Shown here: positions 30,968 to 38,676 of the stretch, piece after piece
Position numbering within the stretch: position 1 is the stretch's first letter
How the letters are laid out: each line of letters opens with the position of its first letter
NCBI RefSeq assembly: GCF_008370325.1
Contig: NZ_VNIP01000009.1
Location: 1 to 64,000, forward strand
DNA length: 64,000 bases
Direction of reading: 5' to 3'
From: Martinezella tropici
Lineage (GTDB): Bacteria; Pseudomonadota; Alphaproteobacteria; Rhizobiales; Rhizobiaceae
Position numbers and translations under genes: made by a program
The notes under the pieces: model-generated
Database searches by the model: none
What the model was told of the DNA's origin: nothing
The model's input: the letters and a program-made list of their open reading frames with translations, nothing else

Positions 30968-31159
30968 GCAGAATTCCAAAAATGGTGCGGTGCAGCTAAC
31001 ACCTGTCGCCCGCAGGGTTCAAGGAAACATTTGAGATTGCCGTCTTCCCTGCCGAACGATTTGCCTTATTTATTGAAGAATACTTCGAAGCTCTTCACGA
31101 ACGGACCCACCGATCGGCGGCAAGCCTGGCCGCCGGATTAATTTGGTGACGCACGCATT

Positions 31160-31180
31160 CCGCCGCCCTCGGGGCGGCGG
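31160..31180. other. GC-rich perfect hairpin before the aldo/keto reductase gene
   Basis: CCGCCGCCC and GGGCGGCGG pair around three bases, followed on the plus strand by GCCTCTTTGC. It stands 40 bases before the reductase start codon, so it may be in its leader, or be the end of a promoterless repeat. The T content is too low for a confident terminator. Confidence 0.35.
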
Positions 31181-31220
31181 GCCTCTTTGCGCCGGATAAT
31201 CGAATGGACGGAGAATATCG

Positions 31221-32201
31221 ATGGAATACGTAAAGCTTGGCCGGACCGGTCTGGAAGTTTCACGCATCTGCCTGGGTTGCATGACCTATGGCGATCCCAA
31301 CAAGGGCACGCACGCCTGGTCGTTGAAGGAGGAGGAGAGCCGCCCGCTGCTGCGCCAGGCGATCGAGGCCGGCATCAACTTCCTCGATACGGCCAACACC
31401 TATTCCAACGGCTCCTCGGAAGAGATCGTCGGCCGCGCCATCAAGGATTTCGCCCGCCGCGACGATATCGTGCTCGCCACCAAAGTCTTCAATCGTATGC
31501 GCCCCGGCCCGAACGGCGCCGGCCTGTCGCGCAAGGCGATCTTCGACGAGATCGACAACAGCCTGCGCCGCCTCGGCACCGACTATGTCGATCTCTACCA
31601 GATCCATCGCTGGGACTATACGACGCCGATCGAGGAAACGCTGGAAGCGCTGCATGATGTCGTCAAGGCCGGCAAGGCCCGCTACATCGGCGCCTCCTCC
31701 ATGTATGCCTGGCAGTTCGCCAAGGCGATCTACACCTCCCGCCTCAACGGCTGGACGGAGTTCGTCAGCATGCAGGACCACTTGAACCTGCTCTACCGCG
31801 AGGAGGAGCGCGAGATGCTGCCCTTCTGCGAAGACCAGAAAATCGCCGTCATCCCCTGGAGCCCGCTCGCCCGCGGCCGGCTCACCCGCGATTGGGATGA
31901 GGCGACGGCCCGCACGGAATCCGACGAATTCGGCAAGACGCTCTATACGCAAGCGCTCGAAGCCGACCGCAAGATCGTCGATGCCGTCGGCGCGATCGCC
32001 AAGGCACGCGGCATCCCGCGCGCGCAGGTGGCGACCGCCTGGATCCTGCAGAAGAGCGCCGTCACCGCGCCGATCATCGGCGCCTCTAAGCCTGGCCACA
32101 TCACCGATGCCGTCGCGTCCCTGGAGGTGAAATTGACGCCGGAGGAAATCGAGGCGCTGGAGAGCCCTTATGTCCCGCATGGGGTTGCTGGATTTAAGTG
32201 A
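31221..32201 (+). CDS. Aldo/keto reductase
   Basis: This NADPH-dependent TIM-barrel enzyme of 326 residues reduces aldehydes or ketones. The catalytic tetrad can be placed: Asp in NFLDTANTYSNG near 52, Tyr two to five residues later, Lys in LATKVFNR near 88 and His in YQIHRWDY near 129. The C terminus contains the NADPH-binding PIIGASKPGHITDA. It is closest in pattern to the YajO/Tas-type family of vegetative reductases (EYVKLGRTGLEVSRICLGCM). The start has AGGAGAATATCG-like spacing (GGAGAATATCG before ATG). It stands alone. Confidence 0.93.
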   Translation: MEYVKLGRTGLEVSRICLGCMTYGDPNKGTHAWSLKEEESRPLLRQAIEAGINFLDTANTYSNGSSEEIVGRAIKDFARRDDIVLATKVFNRMRPGPNGAGLSRKAIFDEIDNSLRRLGTDYVDLYQIHRWDYTTPIEETLEALHDVVKAGKARYIGASSMYAWQFAKAIYTSRLNGWTEFVSMQDHLNLLYREEEREMLPFCEDQKIAVIPWSPLARGRLTRDWDEATARTESDEFGKTLYTQALEADRKIVDAVGAIAKARGIPRAQVATAWILQKSAVTAPIIGASKPGHITDAVASLEVKLTPEEIEALESPYVPHGVAGFK

Positions 32202-32255
32202 TCTGGGATTTGCGGCTGGTCAGGTTACGCTGGTGATGCCGCACCTGCTTGCCTG

Positions 32256-32392
32256 GCCCCTCACCCCCCTCTCCCCGCCTATGCGGGGAGAGGGGGGGGC
32301 CTGCCAAATCCACGTCCCGTCCACGGTGACCGCGAGTGTTTTGCTCGATCGTCCCCTCTCCCCGCAAGCGGGGAGAGGGCTAGGGTGAGGGG
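32256..32392. repeat. Inverted pair of CTCTCCCCGC elements, family C
   Basis: Two GC-rich blocks face each other: CCCCTCACCCCCCTCTCCCC at 32257 and the reverse-complementary GGGGAGAGGGCTAGGGTGAG ending at 32392. Each also contains its own small hairpin (CTCTCCCCGC/GCGGGGAGAG). They occupy most of the 309-base gap between the reductase and the methyltransferase gene; no gene is visible in that gap. Confidence 0.8.
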
Positions 32393-32510
32393 CACTCACA
32401 CCCTCTGAAGCCGATTGGCCACGCGGCAAATCGCGCAAAAGTGACTTCACGAGCAGGTCACAGTTGAGGCTTAACAGGTCAGGGTTCCTTACCCCCGAGG
32501 ATGATATCTA

Positions 32511-33305
32511 ATGATCACGGTTCCCTTCGAGGCGCGGCGCTTTCAGTCGACCGCGGCCTATTACCTGCGTTATCGCATCCCCTATCCGGACAGGCTGATC
32601 GAGCGCGTCGCCGAGCGTAGCGGCCTGAAACCCGGTGGCCATGTACTGGATCTCGGCTGCGGTCCCGGCCAGCTCGGCATCGCCTTCGCGCGGCTGCAGG
32701 GAGCGGCTGTCACCGCCATGGACCCGGAGCCGGAAATGCTCGCCGAGGTCGAGGCCGGCGCGAAGATGGCCGGCGTCGATATCACCATTCGTCAGGGCTC
32801 CTCCTACGATCTCGGCCCGGATATCGGCAAGCTGCACCTCTGTGTCATGGGCCGCTCATTTCACTGGATGGACAGGCCGGCAACGCTGGAAGCACTGGAT
32901 AGGCTGATCGAGCCCGGCGGCGCCGTCGTCCTCTTCCACGATAAGGGCATTCTGGCGGAGCCGAACTGGCGCGGCATCCTTGAGCCGCTGATGGAAACCT
33001 ATTCGCCCGAGCGCAGCGCGGAGCGGCAGATGCGCAGGGGCAAGGAATGGACGCCGCATGAAGCCATGCTGCTCGCCTCCCCCTTCCGCAATCTGGAACG
33101 GATCGGCATCGTCTCGGAATATACAAGGGATATCGAAGAGATCGTCGGCCGCATCTTCTCGATGTCGTCGACCTCGCCGCAGGCGCTCGGCGACAAGGCG
33201 GCCGATTTCGAAGCGGCCCTGCGCGCCGAACTGCTGGCGGTCGCGCCCGACGGCAAGTTCAAGGAGATCGTCGAGGCGAACGGGTTGCTTGCATTTCGCG
33301 ACTAG
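32511..33305 (+). CDS. Class I SAM-dependent methyltransferase
   Basis: The 264-residue protein has a Methyltransf_11/25 domain: motif I VLDLGCGPGQLGIAFARLQG near 43-60 and the acidic MDPEPEML loop near 66-75. The rest includes GRSFHWMDRPATLEALDRL, typical of small-molecule methyltransferases. Substrate unknown. It starts 11 bases after an ACCCCCGAGGATG leader, with GAGG as ribosome site. It is convergent with the TetR gene with seven bases between. Confidence 0.88.
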   Translation: MITVPFEARRFQSTAAYYLRYRIPYPDRLIERVAERSGLKPGGHVLDLGCGPGQLGIAFARLQGAAVTAMDPEPEMLAEVEAGAKMAGVDITIRQGSSYDLGPDIGKLHLCVMGRSFHWMDRPATLEALDRLIEPGGAVVLFHDKGILAEPNWRGILEPLMETYSPERSAERQMRRGKEWTPHEAMLLASPFRNLERIGIVSEYTRDIEEIVGRIFSMSSTSPQALGDKAADFEAALRAELLAVAPDGKFKEIVEANGLLAFRD

Positions 33306-33312
33306 GCGAAGG

Positions 33313-33900
33313 TCAGCCGTTGCTTTCATCCGGCAGCGGCGTCAGCTCCTGCCGGGTCGCCGACAGGAACTCCTGCGACAGTTCGGAACTGTCCATGGCC
33401 CGCGCCAGGATGACGGCGCCGACCATGGCGGAGAGGCTGGCAAAAGCCTTGCGACGGCGCTCCTCCGGCGTTTCGCCGGGAACGATCTCTTCCAGCACCT
33501 CGACCAGCCCCATCAGCCCGCCCGTGAAGGTGGATTGCATCTTGGGACCATGACGGCTGACCTCCTGCGTCAGCGCCGCGAAGACACAGCCGGTCGCATG
33601 CTCGACCACATTGCGATGCGAGAGATAATGGGCCAGCAGCGCTTCCAGCGGCTGGTCGGGCGAGCTTGCCGCGACCTCCTTCCAGCGCTCCAGCGAGCGC
33701 GTCACCAAAGCCTTGCTCGCCTCGCAGGCAAGCTCGTCCTTCGAATCGAAATGGCCGTAGAAACCGCCATGCGTGAGCCCGGCCGCCTTCATGATCTCAG
33801 CGACACCGATGCCGTCGAAACCCTTCTCGCGAAAGAGCTCGCCTGCCACGGCAAGGATCTTCTCGCGATTCTCGGCGAATTTCTCCCGGCTAACTCTCAT
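33313..33900 (-). CDS. TetR family transcriptional regulator
   Basis: The 195-residue regulator has an N-terminal helix-turn-helix at about 8-55 (KILAVAGELFREKGFDGIGV, EIMKAAGLTHGGFYGHFDSK), the typical TetR/AcrR pattern, and a ligand domain with C-terminal TetR_C-like helices. The ATG at 33900 is used; the codon at 33903 would be TTG. It is divergent from an MFS transporter and has an operator-like palindrome between its own promoter elements, so it probably represses itself and the transporter. Confidence 0.93.
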   Translation of the reverse strand: MRVSREKFAENREKILAVAGELFREKGFDGIGVAEIMKAAGLTHGGFYGHFDSKDELACEASKALVTRSLERWKEVAASSPDQPLEALLAHYLSHRNVVEHATGCVFAALTQEVSRHGPKMQSTFTGGLMGLVEVLEEIVPGETPEERRRKAFASLSAMVGAVILARAMDSSELSQEFLSATRQELTPLPDESNG

Positions 33901-33941
33901 CAAAAAACTCCATCAGAGCATCAATAAATCTGTATTGACAA

Positions 33942-33989
33942 TTTATATGATGACCATCATCAATACGCAACAAATATGATAGCAATCAT
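33942..33989. promoter_or_regulatory. Two operator-like palindromes between tetR and the MFS gene
   Basis: ATGAT-N4-ATCAT occurs twice, at 33947-33960 (N4 is GACC, counting 33947-33951 and 33956-33960) and 33976-33989 (N4 is AGCA), both preceded by AT, 29 bases apart. On the minus strand a -10 sequence TATAAA (33942-33947) lies 17 bases after TTGCGT, so the first site would fall inside the tetR promoter. This fits autorepression by the TetR protein. Confidence 0.6.
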
Positions 33990-34137
33990 GTAAATGCCTT
34001 TACACAAACGTTCAAGCCGGAAGAGCGGCATGACGCTAGAAGTGGGCACGGTTACCCCTGGCCGTCCGCGATCGAGCGTTTTCTCAAGCTCTCCCGATCC
34101 CGACGCCAAGACACGCAACCCTATTGGAACGCCCCTC

Positions 34138-35436
34138 ATGGTCTCAACTGCCCTTGCTTCGACGCTCGCCCGGCGCAACATTCACTATGGATGGGTCGTG
34201 GTCGCCGCCACCTTCCTCACCATGCTGGTCACGGCCGGCGCCATGGGCGCGCCCGGCGTGCTCATCAAGCCGCTGGAGGACGAGTTCGGCTGGAGCACCT
34301 CGTCCATCTCCTCGGCGCTTGCCGTGCGGCTGCTGCTATTCGGCCTGATGGGTCCCTTCGCCGCCGCCTTCATGAACCATTTCGGCGTGCGCAAGGTCAT
34401 CGTCTTCGCGCTGGCGACCATTACCGTCGGCTTCATCGGCTCGCTCTTCATGACTGAAGTCTGGCAGCTGCTTCTGTGCTGGGGCATCATCATCGGCTTC
34501 GGCACCGGTCTCACAGCCATGGTGCTCGCCGCCACCGTCTCGACCCGCTGGTTCACCAAGCATCGCGGCCTCGTCATCGGCATGCTATCCGCCAGCTCGG
34601 CGACCGGACAGCTCGTCTTCCTGCCGCTGATGGCGGAGCTGACGACGCGCTATGGCTGGCGCACCACGGTGCTCTTCGTCTGCGGCATGATCGTCGTTGC
34701 CGCCCTCATCGTGCTGCTGCTGATGCGCGACCGTCCTTCGGACGTCAACCTGCCGCTGGTCGGTGAGATCCACATCACGCCTCCGCCGCCGGCCACCAGA
34801 AACCTGAAGGCCGCGCTCGCCTCGCCGATCGCGATCCTGCGGGAGGCCTCCACGACCTCGACCTTCTGGATCCTGTTCGCCACCTTCTTCATCTGCGGCC
34901 TGTCGACGAACGGCCTGGTCCAGACGCACTTCGTCACCCTGTGCGGCGATTTCGGCATCGTGCCGGTCGCAGCCGCCAGCGTGCTCGCCGTCATGGGCAT
35001 CTTCGATTTCTTCGGCACGATCGGCTCCGGCTGGCTCTCCGACCGTTTCGACAATCGCTGGCTGCTCTTCTGGTATTACGGGTTGCGCGGCCTGTCGCTG
35101 GTCTACCTGCCTTTCAGCAACTTCACCTTCTACGGCCTGTCGATCTTCGCGGTCTTCTACGGCCTCGACTGGATCGCCACCGTGCCCCCGACCGTCAAGA
35201 TCGCCGCCGACCGTTTCGGCCGCGAAAGAGCCGGCCTCGTCTTCGGCTGGGTCTTCGCCGGCCACCAGCTGGGTGCGGCCACGGCTGCCTATGGCGCCGG
35301 CCTGACCCGCACGGAGCTCAACACCTACCTGCCCGCCTTCTTCGTCGCCGGCGCCTTCTGCCTGCTCGCCGCCATCCTGGCGATCACCCTGCAAAAGTCC
35401 GGCTCCACCAGCAAAGGCCCGGCCATGGCTCACTGA
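34138..35436 (+). CDS. MFS transporter (monocarboxylate/OFA-type)
   Basis: The 432-residue protein has about 12 predicted membrane helices and the MFS motif A-like loop. GWVVVAATFLTMLVTAGAMGAPGVLIKPLEDEFGWS near the N terminus is quoted in parts: GWVVVAATFLTML and KPLEDEFGWSTSSISSAL are characteristic of the OFA/MCT subgroup, which carries monocarboxylates. SDRFDNRWLLFWYYGLRG marks the central repeat. The start at 34138 (MVSTALASTLARRNIHYGW) begins the family-like N terminus; the frame is open from 33994. Its control by the adjacent TetR protein is inferred; substrate unproved. Confidence 0.88.
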   Translation: MVSTALASTLARRNIHYGWVVVAATFLTMLVTAGAMGAPGVLIKPLEDEFGWSTSSISSALAVRLLLFGLMGPFAAAFMNHFGVRKVIVFALATITVGFIGSLFMTEVWQLLLCWGIIIGFGTGLTAMVLAATVSTRWFTKHRGLVIGMLSASSATGQLVFLPLMAELTTRYGWRTTVLFVCGMIVVAALIVLLLMRDRPSDVNLPLVGEIHITPPPPATRNLKAALASPIAILREASTTSTFWILFATFFICGLSTNGLVQTHFVTLCGDFGIVPVAAASVLAVMGIFDFFGTIGSGWLSDRFDNRWLLFWYYGLRGLSLVYLPFSNFTFYGLSIFAVFYGLDWIATVPPTVKIAADRFGRERAGLVFGWVFAGHQLGAATAAYGAGLTRTELNTYLPAFFVAGAFCLLAAILAITLQKSGSTSKGPAMAH

Positions 35437-35453
35437 GCCTCAAACGGCAAAAA

Positions 35454-35481
35454 GCCCATGGCGTCCACCCACGCCATGGGC
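35454..35481. terminator. Perfect 11-base-pair hairpin after the MFS gene
   Basis: GCCCATGGCGT and ACGCCATGGGC pair around CCACCC, 20 bases after the MFS stop codon. On the plus strand no T run follows; on the minus strand TTTTTG follows. It may serve as a weak plus-strand terminator before the tRNA gene. Confidence 0.5.
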
Positions 35482-35566
35482 CAAACCGCAACCCTGCGGA
35501 AACACTCGCAATATCTGCCAACCCGGCTTGCGCGCCCCGCCGGTCACATGCTAGACAGCCGCCTCG

Positions 35567-35731
35567 TCAGTACCCCGTTGCCCCATTGGCGGAATTGGTA
35601 GACGCGCTCGACTCAAAATCGAGTTTCGAAAGAAGTGCTGGTTCGACTCCGGCATGGGGCACCACTTCAAACATAGCCTGTTGAAGTCTCAGATCATCAA
35701 AGCTGGTCATATCCAAAGTCCGAGCTCCCAT
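35567..35731 (-). other. 54-codon frame with a strong ribosome site, antisense to tRNA-Leu; doubtful
   Basis: On the minus strand AAAGGAGATGTAAA precedes an ATG at 35731. The frame runs 54 codons, MGARTLDMTSFDDLRLQQAM and onward, and then reads through the tRNA-Leu gene in antisense to a stop at 35567. Antisense tRNA reading makes protein databases full of such frames, and the ribosome site is the only support, so I list it only as a doubtful element. Confidence 0.15.
35580..35664 (+). tRNA. tRNA-Leu (anticodon CAA)
   Basis: The 85-base gene folds as a class II tRNA: acceptor stem GCCCCAT paired with ATGGGGC, D-arm with TTGGTAGACGC, anticodon stem-loop CTCGACTCAAAATCGAG with CAA in the CTCAAAA loop, a long variable arm, and a T-arm with GGTTCGACTCC. 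The discriminator A is followed by an encoded CCA (35662-35664). CAA reads the leucine codon TTG. Confidence 0.97.
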
Positions 35732-35917
35732 TTTACATCTCCTTTAGAGTTCGCGGCTGACCCGTCGGTCGAACTGGAGCGCGCTTGGTTGTCTTGCCCG
35801 TCGTGAGCTCGAACTTTGGGTGAATAAAAGCTCTCAAAGAGCCATCGAAGTATTGTGTTTTCCTCCGAGAAACGGTTGATCAATGTTTGGTACATGCAAT
35901 CTCTGGGGGAGCACGGC

Positions 35918-36430
35918 ATGATCAGAACAATAAGGCATATTCCCATTCTCGGACTTATATTGACTCTTTCAGCATGGAACTGCTTCGCGGAGGATATTCC
36001 CGCATTTTGGCGGAAGACCATGACCAATGACCCTTCCACGAATTGGTATCTGTCTGAAGCCATGAAACGTTTGCCGGATGCCGATGCGGAAATCCTGCGA
36101 ATCTATAAGTTGGGCGGTATCGTCGGCACCATGTGTGAGGGTGCTAAAACCAATACTGCTGTCGGGAATCTATTTTTGAAAACGTCCGGTTACGGAAAGA
36201 TCACAGGTGACAGGTATCGAGAGACCGCATTTCTGGCGGACGAGCGTTTTAAATATTTTGATTATCAGGCTCTCGCGCATCTGTGCGCAGGAGGTGATTA
36301 TATGTTCGGACCTCAGGGGCACTTACTTCCGAACTTAATCACAGGAAATAAGGGAATACCCAAATTCTCTTACGATGGCAGGGACCCCTACATCAGGTTG
36401 CCCTCCATATCAACCGTGCGACATGGGTAA
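35918..36430 (+). CDS. Exported protein of unknown function, orphan
   Basis: The 170-residue product starts MIRTIRHIPILGLILTLSAW with a signal peptide ending near CFA-ED, so the mature protein is outside the cytoplasm. It has two mature cysteines (GTMCEGAK, LAHLCAGGDY), which may form a disulfide. I recognise no family. GGGGGAG precedes the start; the frame is open upstream to 35855. Its base composition is clearly lower in GC than the neighbours and it stands directly behind tRNA-Leu, a common insertion site for foreign DNA, although no integrase is present. Confidence 0.7.
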   Translation: MIRTIRHIPILGLILTLSAWNCFAEDIPAFWRKTMTNDPSTNWYLSEAMKRLPDADAEILRIYKLGGIVGTMCEGAKTNTAVGNLFLKTSGYGKITGDRYRETAFLADERFKYFDYQALAHLCAGGDYMFGPQGHLLPNLITGNKGIPKFSYDGRDPYIRLPSISTVRHG

Positions 36431-36589
36431 GGCAGCGGTTTGCAACTCGTCGAAGCAAAGAAGCGCGTAGCCCGTGAACTCACACCATCACGAAAAATTT
36501 TGCCTTTCCGCCATTTCCGTCACTCCCCGACCATTTACAGCCATAATCCTGCCCCCTAAAGGTTTGCAACGCAGCAAAAAGGGGGCCTT

Positions 36590-37183
36590 ATGCTTCGTAG
36601 ACTTTACGACTGGACCATGTCGCTTGCCGGCCGCAAATCGGCGGAAATCTGGTTGGCCGTTATCGCCTTCGTCGAGAGCTCCATCTTTCTCGTTCCGGCG
36701 GACGTGCTTTTCCTGCCGATGTCGCTTGCCAAGCCCGAGCGTGCCTGGCGCTATGCGCTGACGGCGACGGTCGCCTCCGTGCTTGGCGGCATTGCCGGCT
36801 GGGCGCTCGGCTATTACGCCTTTGAGACCATCGCCAAGCCGATCCTCGAATTCTACGGCAAGCTCGACGCCTTCAACCAGATGAGCGCCGGCATCACCTA
36901 TGAATGGATCCTGCTGCTGCTGGTCACATCGGGTCTCGCGCACTTGCCGCCGATCAAGGTGGTGACGATCCTCTCCGGCGTCGCCCATATCGATCTCGGC
37001 CTGTTCATCATCTCGGCCATCGTCGCCCGCGGCGCGCGCTTCTTCTTCCTGGCCTTCCTTTTGCGCCGCTATGGCGAATCCATCCGCCATTTCATCGAGA
37101 AGCGCCTCGGCCAGATCACCATGGCAGCCGCCGCCATTCTCATCGCCCTATACGCCGTCTTCCATTTTGCCCTGGCGAGCTGA
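36590..37183 (+). CDS. YqaA/DedA-related membrane protein (SNARE-associated VTT domain)
   Basis: The 197-residue membrane protein has a central VTT/DedA domain of four to five predicted helices: EIWLAVIAFVESSIFLVPADVLFLP, GGIAGWALGYYAFE, PIKVVTILSGVAHIDLGLF and ARGARFFFLAFLLRRYG are the conserved parts of the YqaA subfamily. VTT proteins move phospholipids between leaflets, but a role for this protein is not shown. The ATG at 36590 follows AAAAAGGGGGCCTT-type purine-rich leader. It precedes dsbB by 18 bases, so an operon is likely. Confidence 0.9.
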   Translation: MLRRLYDWTMSLAGRKSAEIWLAVIAFVESSIFLVPADVLFLPMSLAKPERAWRYALTATVASVLGGIAGWALGYYAFETIAKPILEFYGKLDAFNQMSAGITYEWILLLLVTSGLAHLPPIKVVTILSGVAHIDLGLFIISAIVARGARFFFLAFLLRRYGESIRHFIEKRLGQITMAAAAILIALYAVFHFALAS

Positions 37184-37201
37184 CCAAGGAGCCCCCAACG
37201 C

Positions 37202-37714
37202 ATGTCCATGACTTCGTCCTCTTCCCGCGCCGGCCTCGGCTACGGCCTATTGCTGACGGTCGGCATGATCGTCGTCATCGGCTCGGCGCTCGGCTTCGAG
37301 CATATCGGCGGCTATATCCCCTGCGCGCTCTGCCTGGAGCAGCGCCAGCCCTATTATTACGGCATCCCCGTCGCCATCATCGCCGTGCTGACGGCAGTCG
37401 CCGGCCTGCCCTCCTGGATTACCCGTGGACTGCTCATCATCGCCGGCCTGATGATGGTGGTCGGCGGCGGCATCGGCATCTATCACGCCGGCGTCGAATG
37501 GCACTTCTGGGAAGGCCCGACCACCTGCTCCACCTCGGCCGCCAGCGTCACGCAGAATGCCGGCGACCTGCTCGGTCAGCTGAACACCATCAAAGGCCCC
37601 TCCTGCACGGAAGCAGCACTGCGCATTCTCGGCCTGTCGATGGCCGGGTGGAATGTGATCGCCAGCGTGATCCTGGCTGCTATTGCTTTTGTGGGTGCGA
37701 AGAAGGCAGGTTGA
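37202..37714 (+). CDS. dsbB: Disulfide bond formation protein B
   Basis: DsbB reoxidises DsbA and passes electrons to ubiquinone, so that cysteines of exported proteins pair. The 170-residue protein has four predicted helices, the first periplasmic pair CALC at Cys41 and Cys44, and a second pair in the large periplasmic loop (TTCSTSAA near 110 and KGPSC near 133). The GFEHIGGYIPCALCLEQRQPYYYG block is typical. It follows the YqaA-like gene. Confidence 0.94.
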   Translation: MSMTSSSSRAGLGYGLLLTVGMIVVIGSALGFEHIGGYIPCALCLEQRQPYYYGIPVAIIAVLTAVAGLPSWITRGLLIIAGLMMVVGGGIGIYHAGVEWHFWEGPTTCSTSAASVTQNAGDLLGQLNTIKGPSCTEAALRILGLSMAGWNVIASVILAAIAFVGAKKAG

Positions 37715-37760
37715 TTTTTCGGGCGAGCGGCAGCCCTCTCATATGAGGTGGCTCTGATTA

Positions 37761-37951
37761 CCCCCCTCTGTCGCTGTCGCGACATCTCCCCCACAAGGGG
37801 GGAGATTGGTGGGAGCTTGCCGCTGCTCATCCCCATAAAACAACAAACGATAATCGCAGCTGACTCGATGCTTGCTTGAGGTGAAGGAGTGCAGCGAATT
37901 ACCAATCTCCCCCCTTGTGGGGGAGATGTCCCGAAAGGGACAGAGGGGGGT
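37761..37951. repeat. Inverted pair of 50-base repeats, family D
   Basis: The 50-base block at 37761-37811 begins CCCCCCTCTGTC and ends GGGGGGAGATTGGT. The block at 37901-37951 is its near-perfect reverse complement (ACCAATCTCCCCCC to GACAGAGGGGGG), with differences only in a short central part. About 90 bases lie between them. The pair sits between dsbB and the HNH gene. Confidence 0.85.
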
Positions 37952-38007
37952 GCCGCACTCTCCTCGCATGAAGCCGCGGAGGCGACACTCACACCAACAA
38001 AAAGCCC

Positions 38008-38565
38008 TTACGGCTGCAGTTCCGAATCCCAATAGAGATAGTCGAGCCAGCTGTCGTGCAGGTAGTTCGGCGGAAACAGGCGGCCGTTATTGTGCAGGTC
38101 CTGCACTGTCGGCTGGTATGGTTTCTGCGCCGGGAACATGCCGGCCTGCTTCGGCAGCTTGCTGCCCTTGCGCAGGTTGCACGGCGAACAGGCGGCCACG
38201 ACGTTCTCCCAAGTCGTCTCGCCGCCATGGGCGCGCGGGATTACGTGGTCGAAGGTCAGGTCGTCATGGGAGCCGCAATACTGGCATTCGAACCTGTCGC
38301 GCAGGAAGACGTTGAAGCGGGTGAAGGCGGGATTGCGGGACGGCTGCACATAGGTCTTCAGGCACACGACGCTCGGCAGCCGCATCGAGAAGCTCGGTGA
38401 CGACACGCACTGATCGTATTCCGCGATGATGTTCACACGGTCAAGGAAAACCGCCTTGATCGCGTCCTGCCAGGACCAGAGCGACAAGGGATAGTAACTC
38501 AGCGGTCTGTAGTCGGCGTTCAGCACGAGCGCCGGCAAGGACTGCGGGGAAACTGCAATCGTCAA
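38008..38565 (-). CDS. HNH endonuclease
   Basis: The 185-residue protein ends with a full HNH nuclease domain at about 95-150: CQYCGSHDDLTFDHVIPRAHGG with the CxxC zinc pair and catalytic DHVIPR, then CSPCNLRKGSK with the second pair. The N-terminal part (LPALVLNADYRPLSYYPLSLWSWQDA) belongs to the McrA/HNH5-like bacterial family of unknown target, widespread in alphaproteobacteria and not linked to a modification enzyme here. The gene stands alone. Confidence 0.92.
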   Translation of the reverse strand: MTIAVSPQSLPALVLNADYRPLSYYPLSLWSWQDAIKAVFLDRVNIIAEYDQCVSSPSFSMRLPSVVCLKTYVQPSRNPAFTRFNVFLRDRFECQYCGSHDDLTFDHVIPRAHGGETTWENVVAACSPCNLRKGSKLPKQAGMFPAQKPYQPTVQDLHNNGRLFPPNYLHDSWLDYLYWDSELQP

Positions 38566-38676
38566 GGAACCCTCCTGATCGATTCGGCATCTGCACCTGT
38601 ATATTAGGCCGGTTGTTACAGGATTGTGAAGTCCAATAAATTCAGTGCATAAAGGCGATTTCGGGGAGACCGCCGA

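Noticed and set aside
31160..31180. Riboswitch or attenuator before the aldo/keto reductase gene
   Set aside because: A single GC hairpin without a recognisable aptamer or leader peptide is not enough.
30968..31220. A small gene between the ligase and the reductase
   Set aside because: Frames of 70 and 154 codons overlap the ligase start or each other, without ribosome sites or motifs.
35567..35731. Small protein with a good ribosome site overlapping tRNA-Leu in antisense
   Set aside because: More than half of the frame is the reverse of the tRNA gene; such frames are common annotation errors. It is listed only as a doubtful element.
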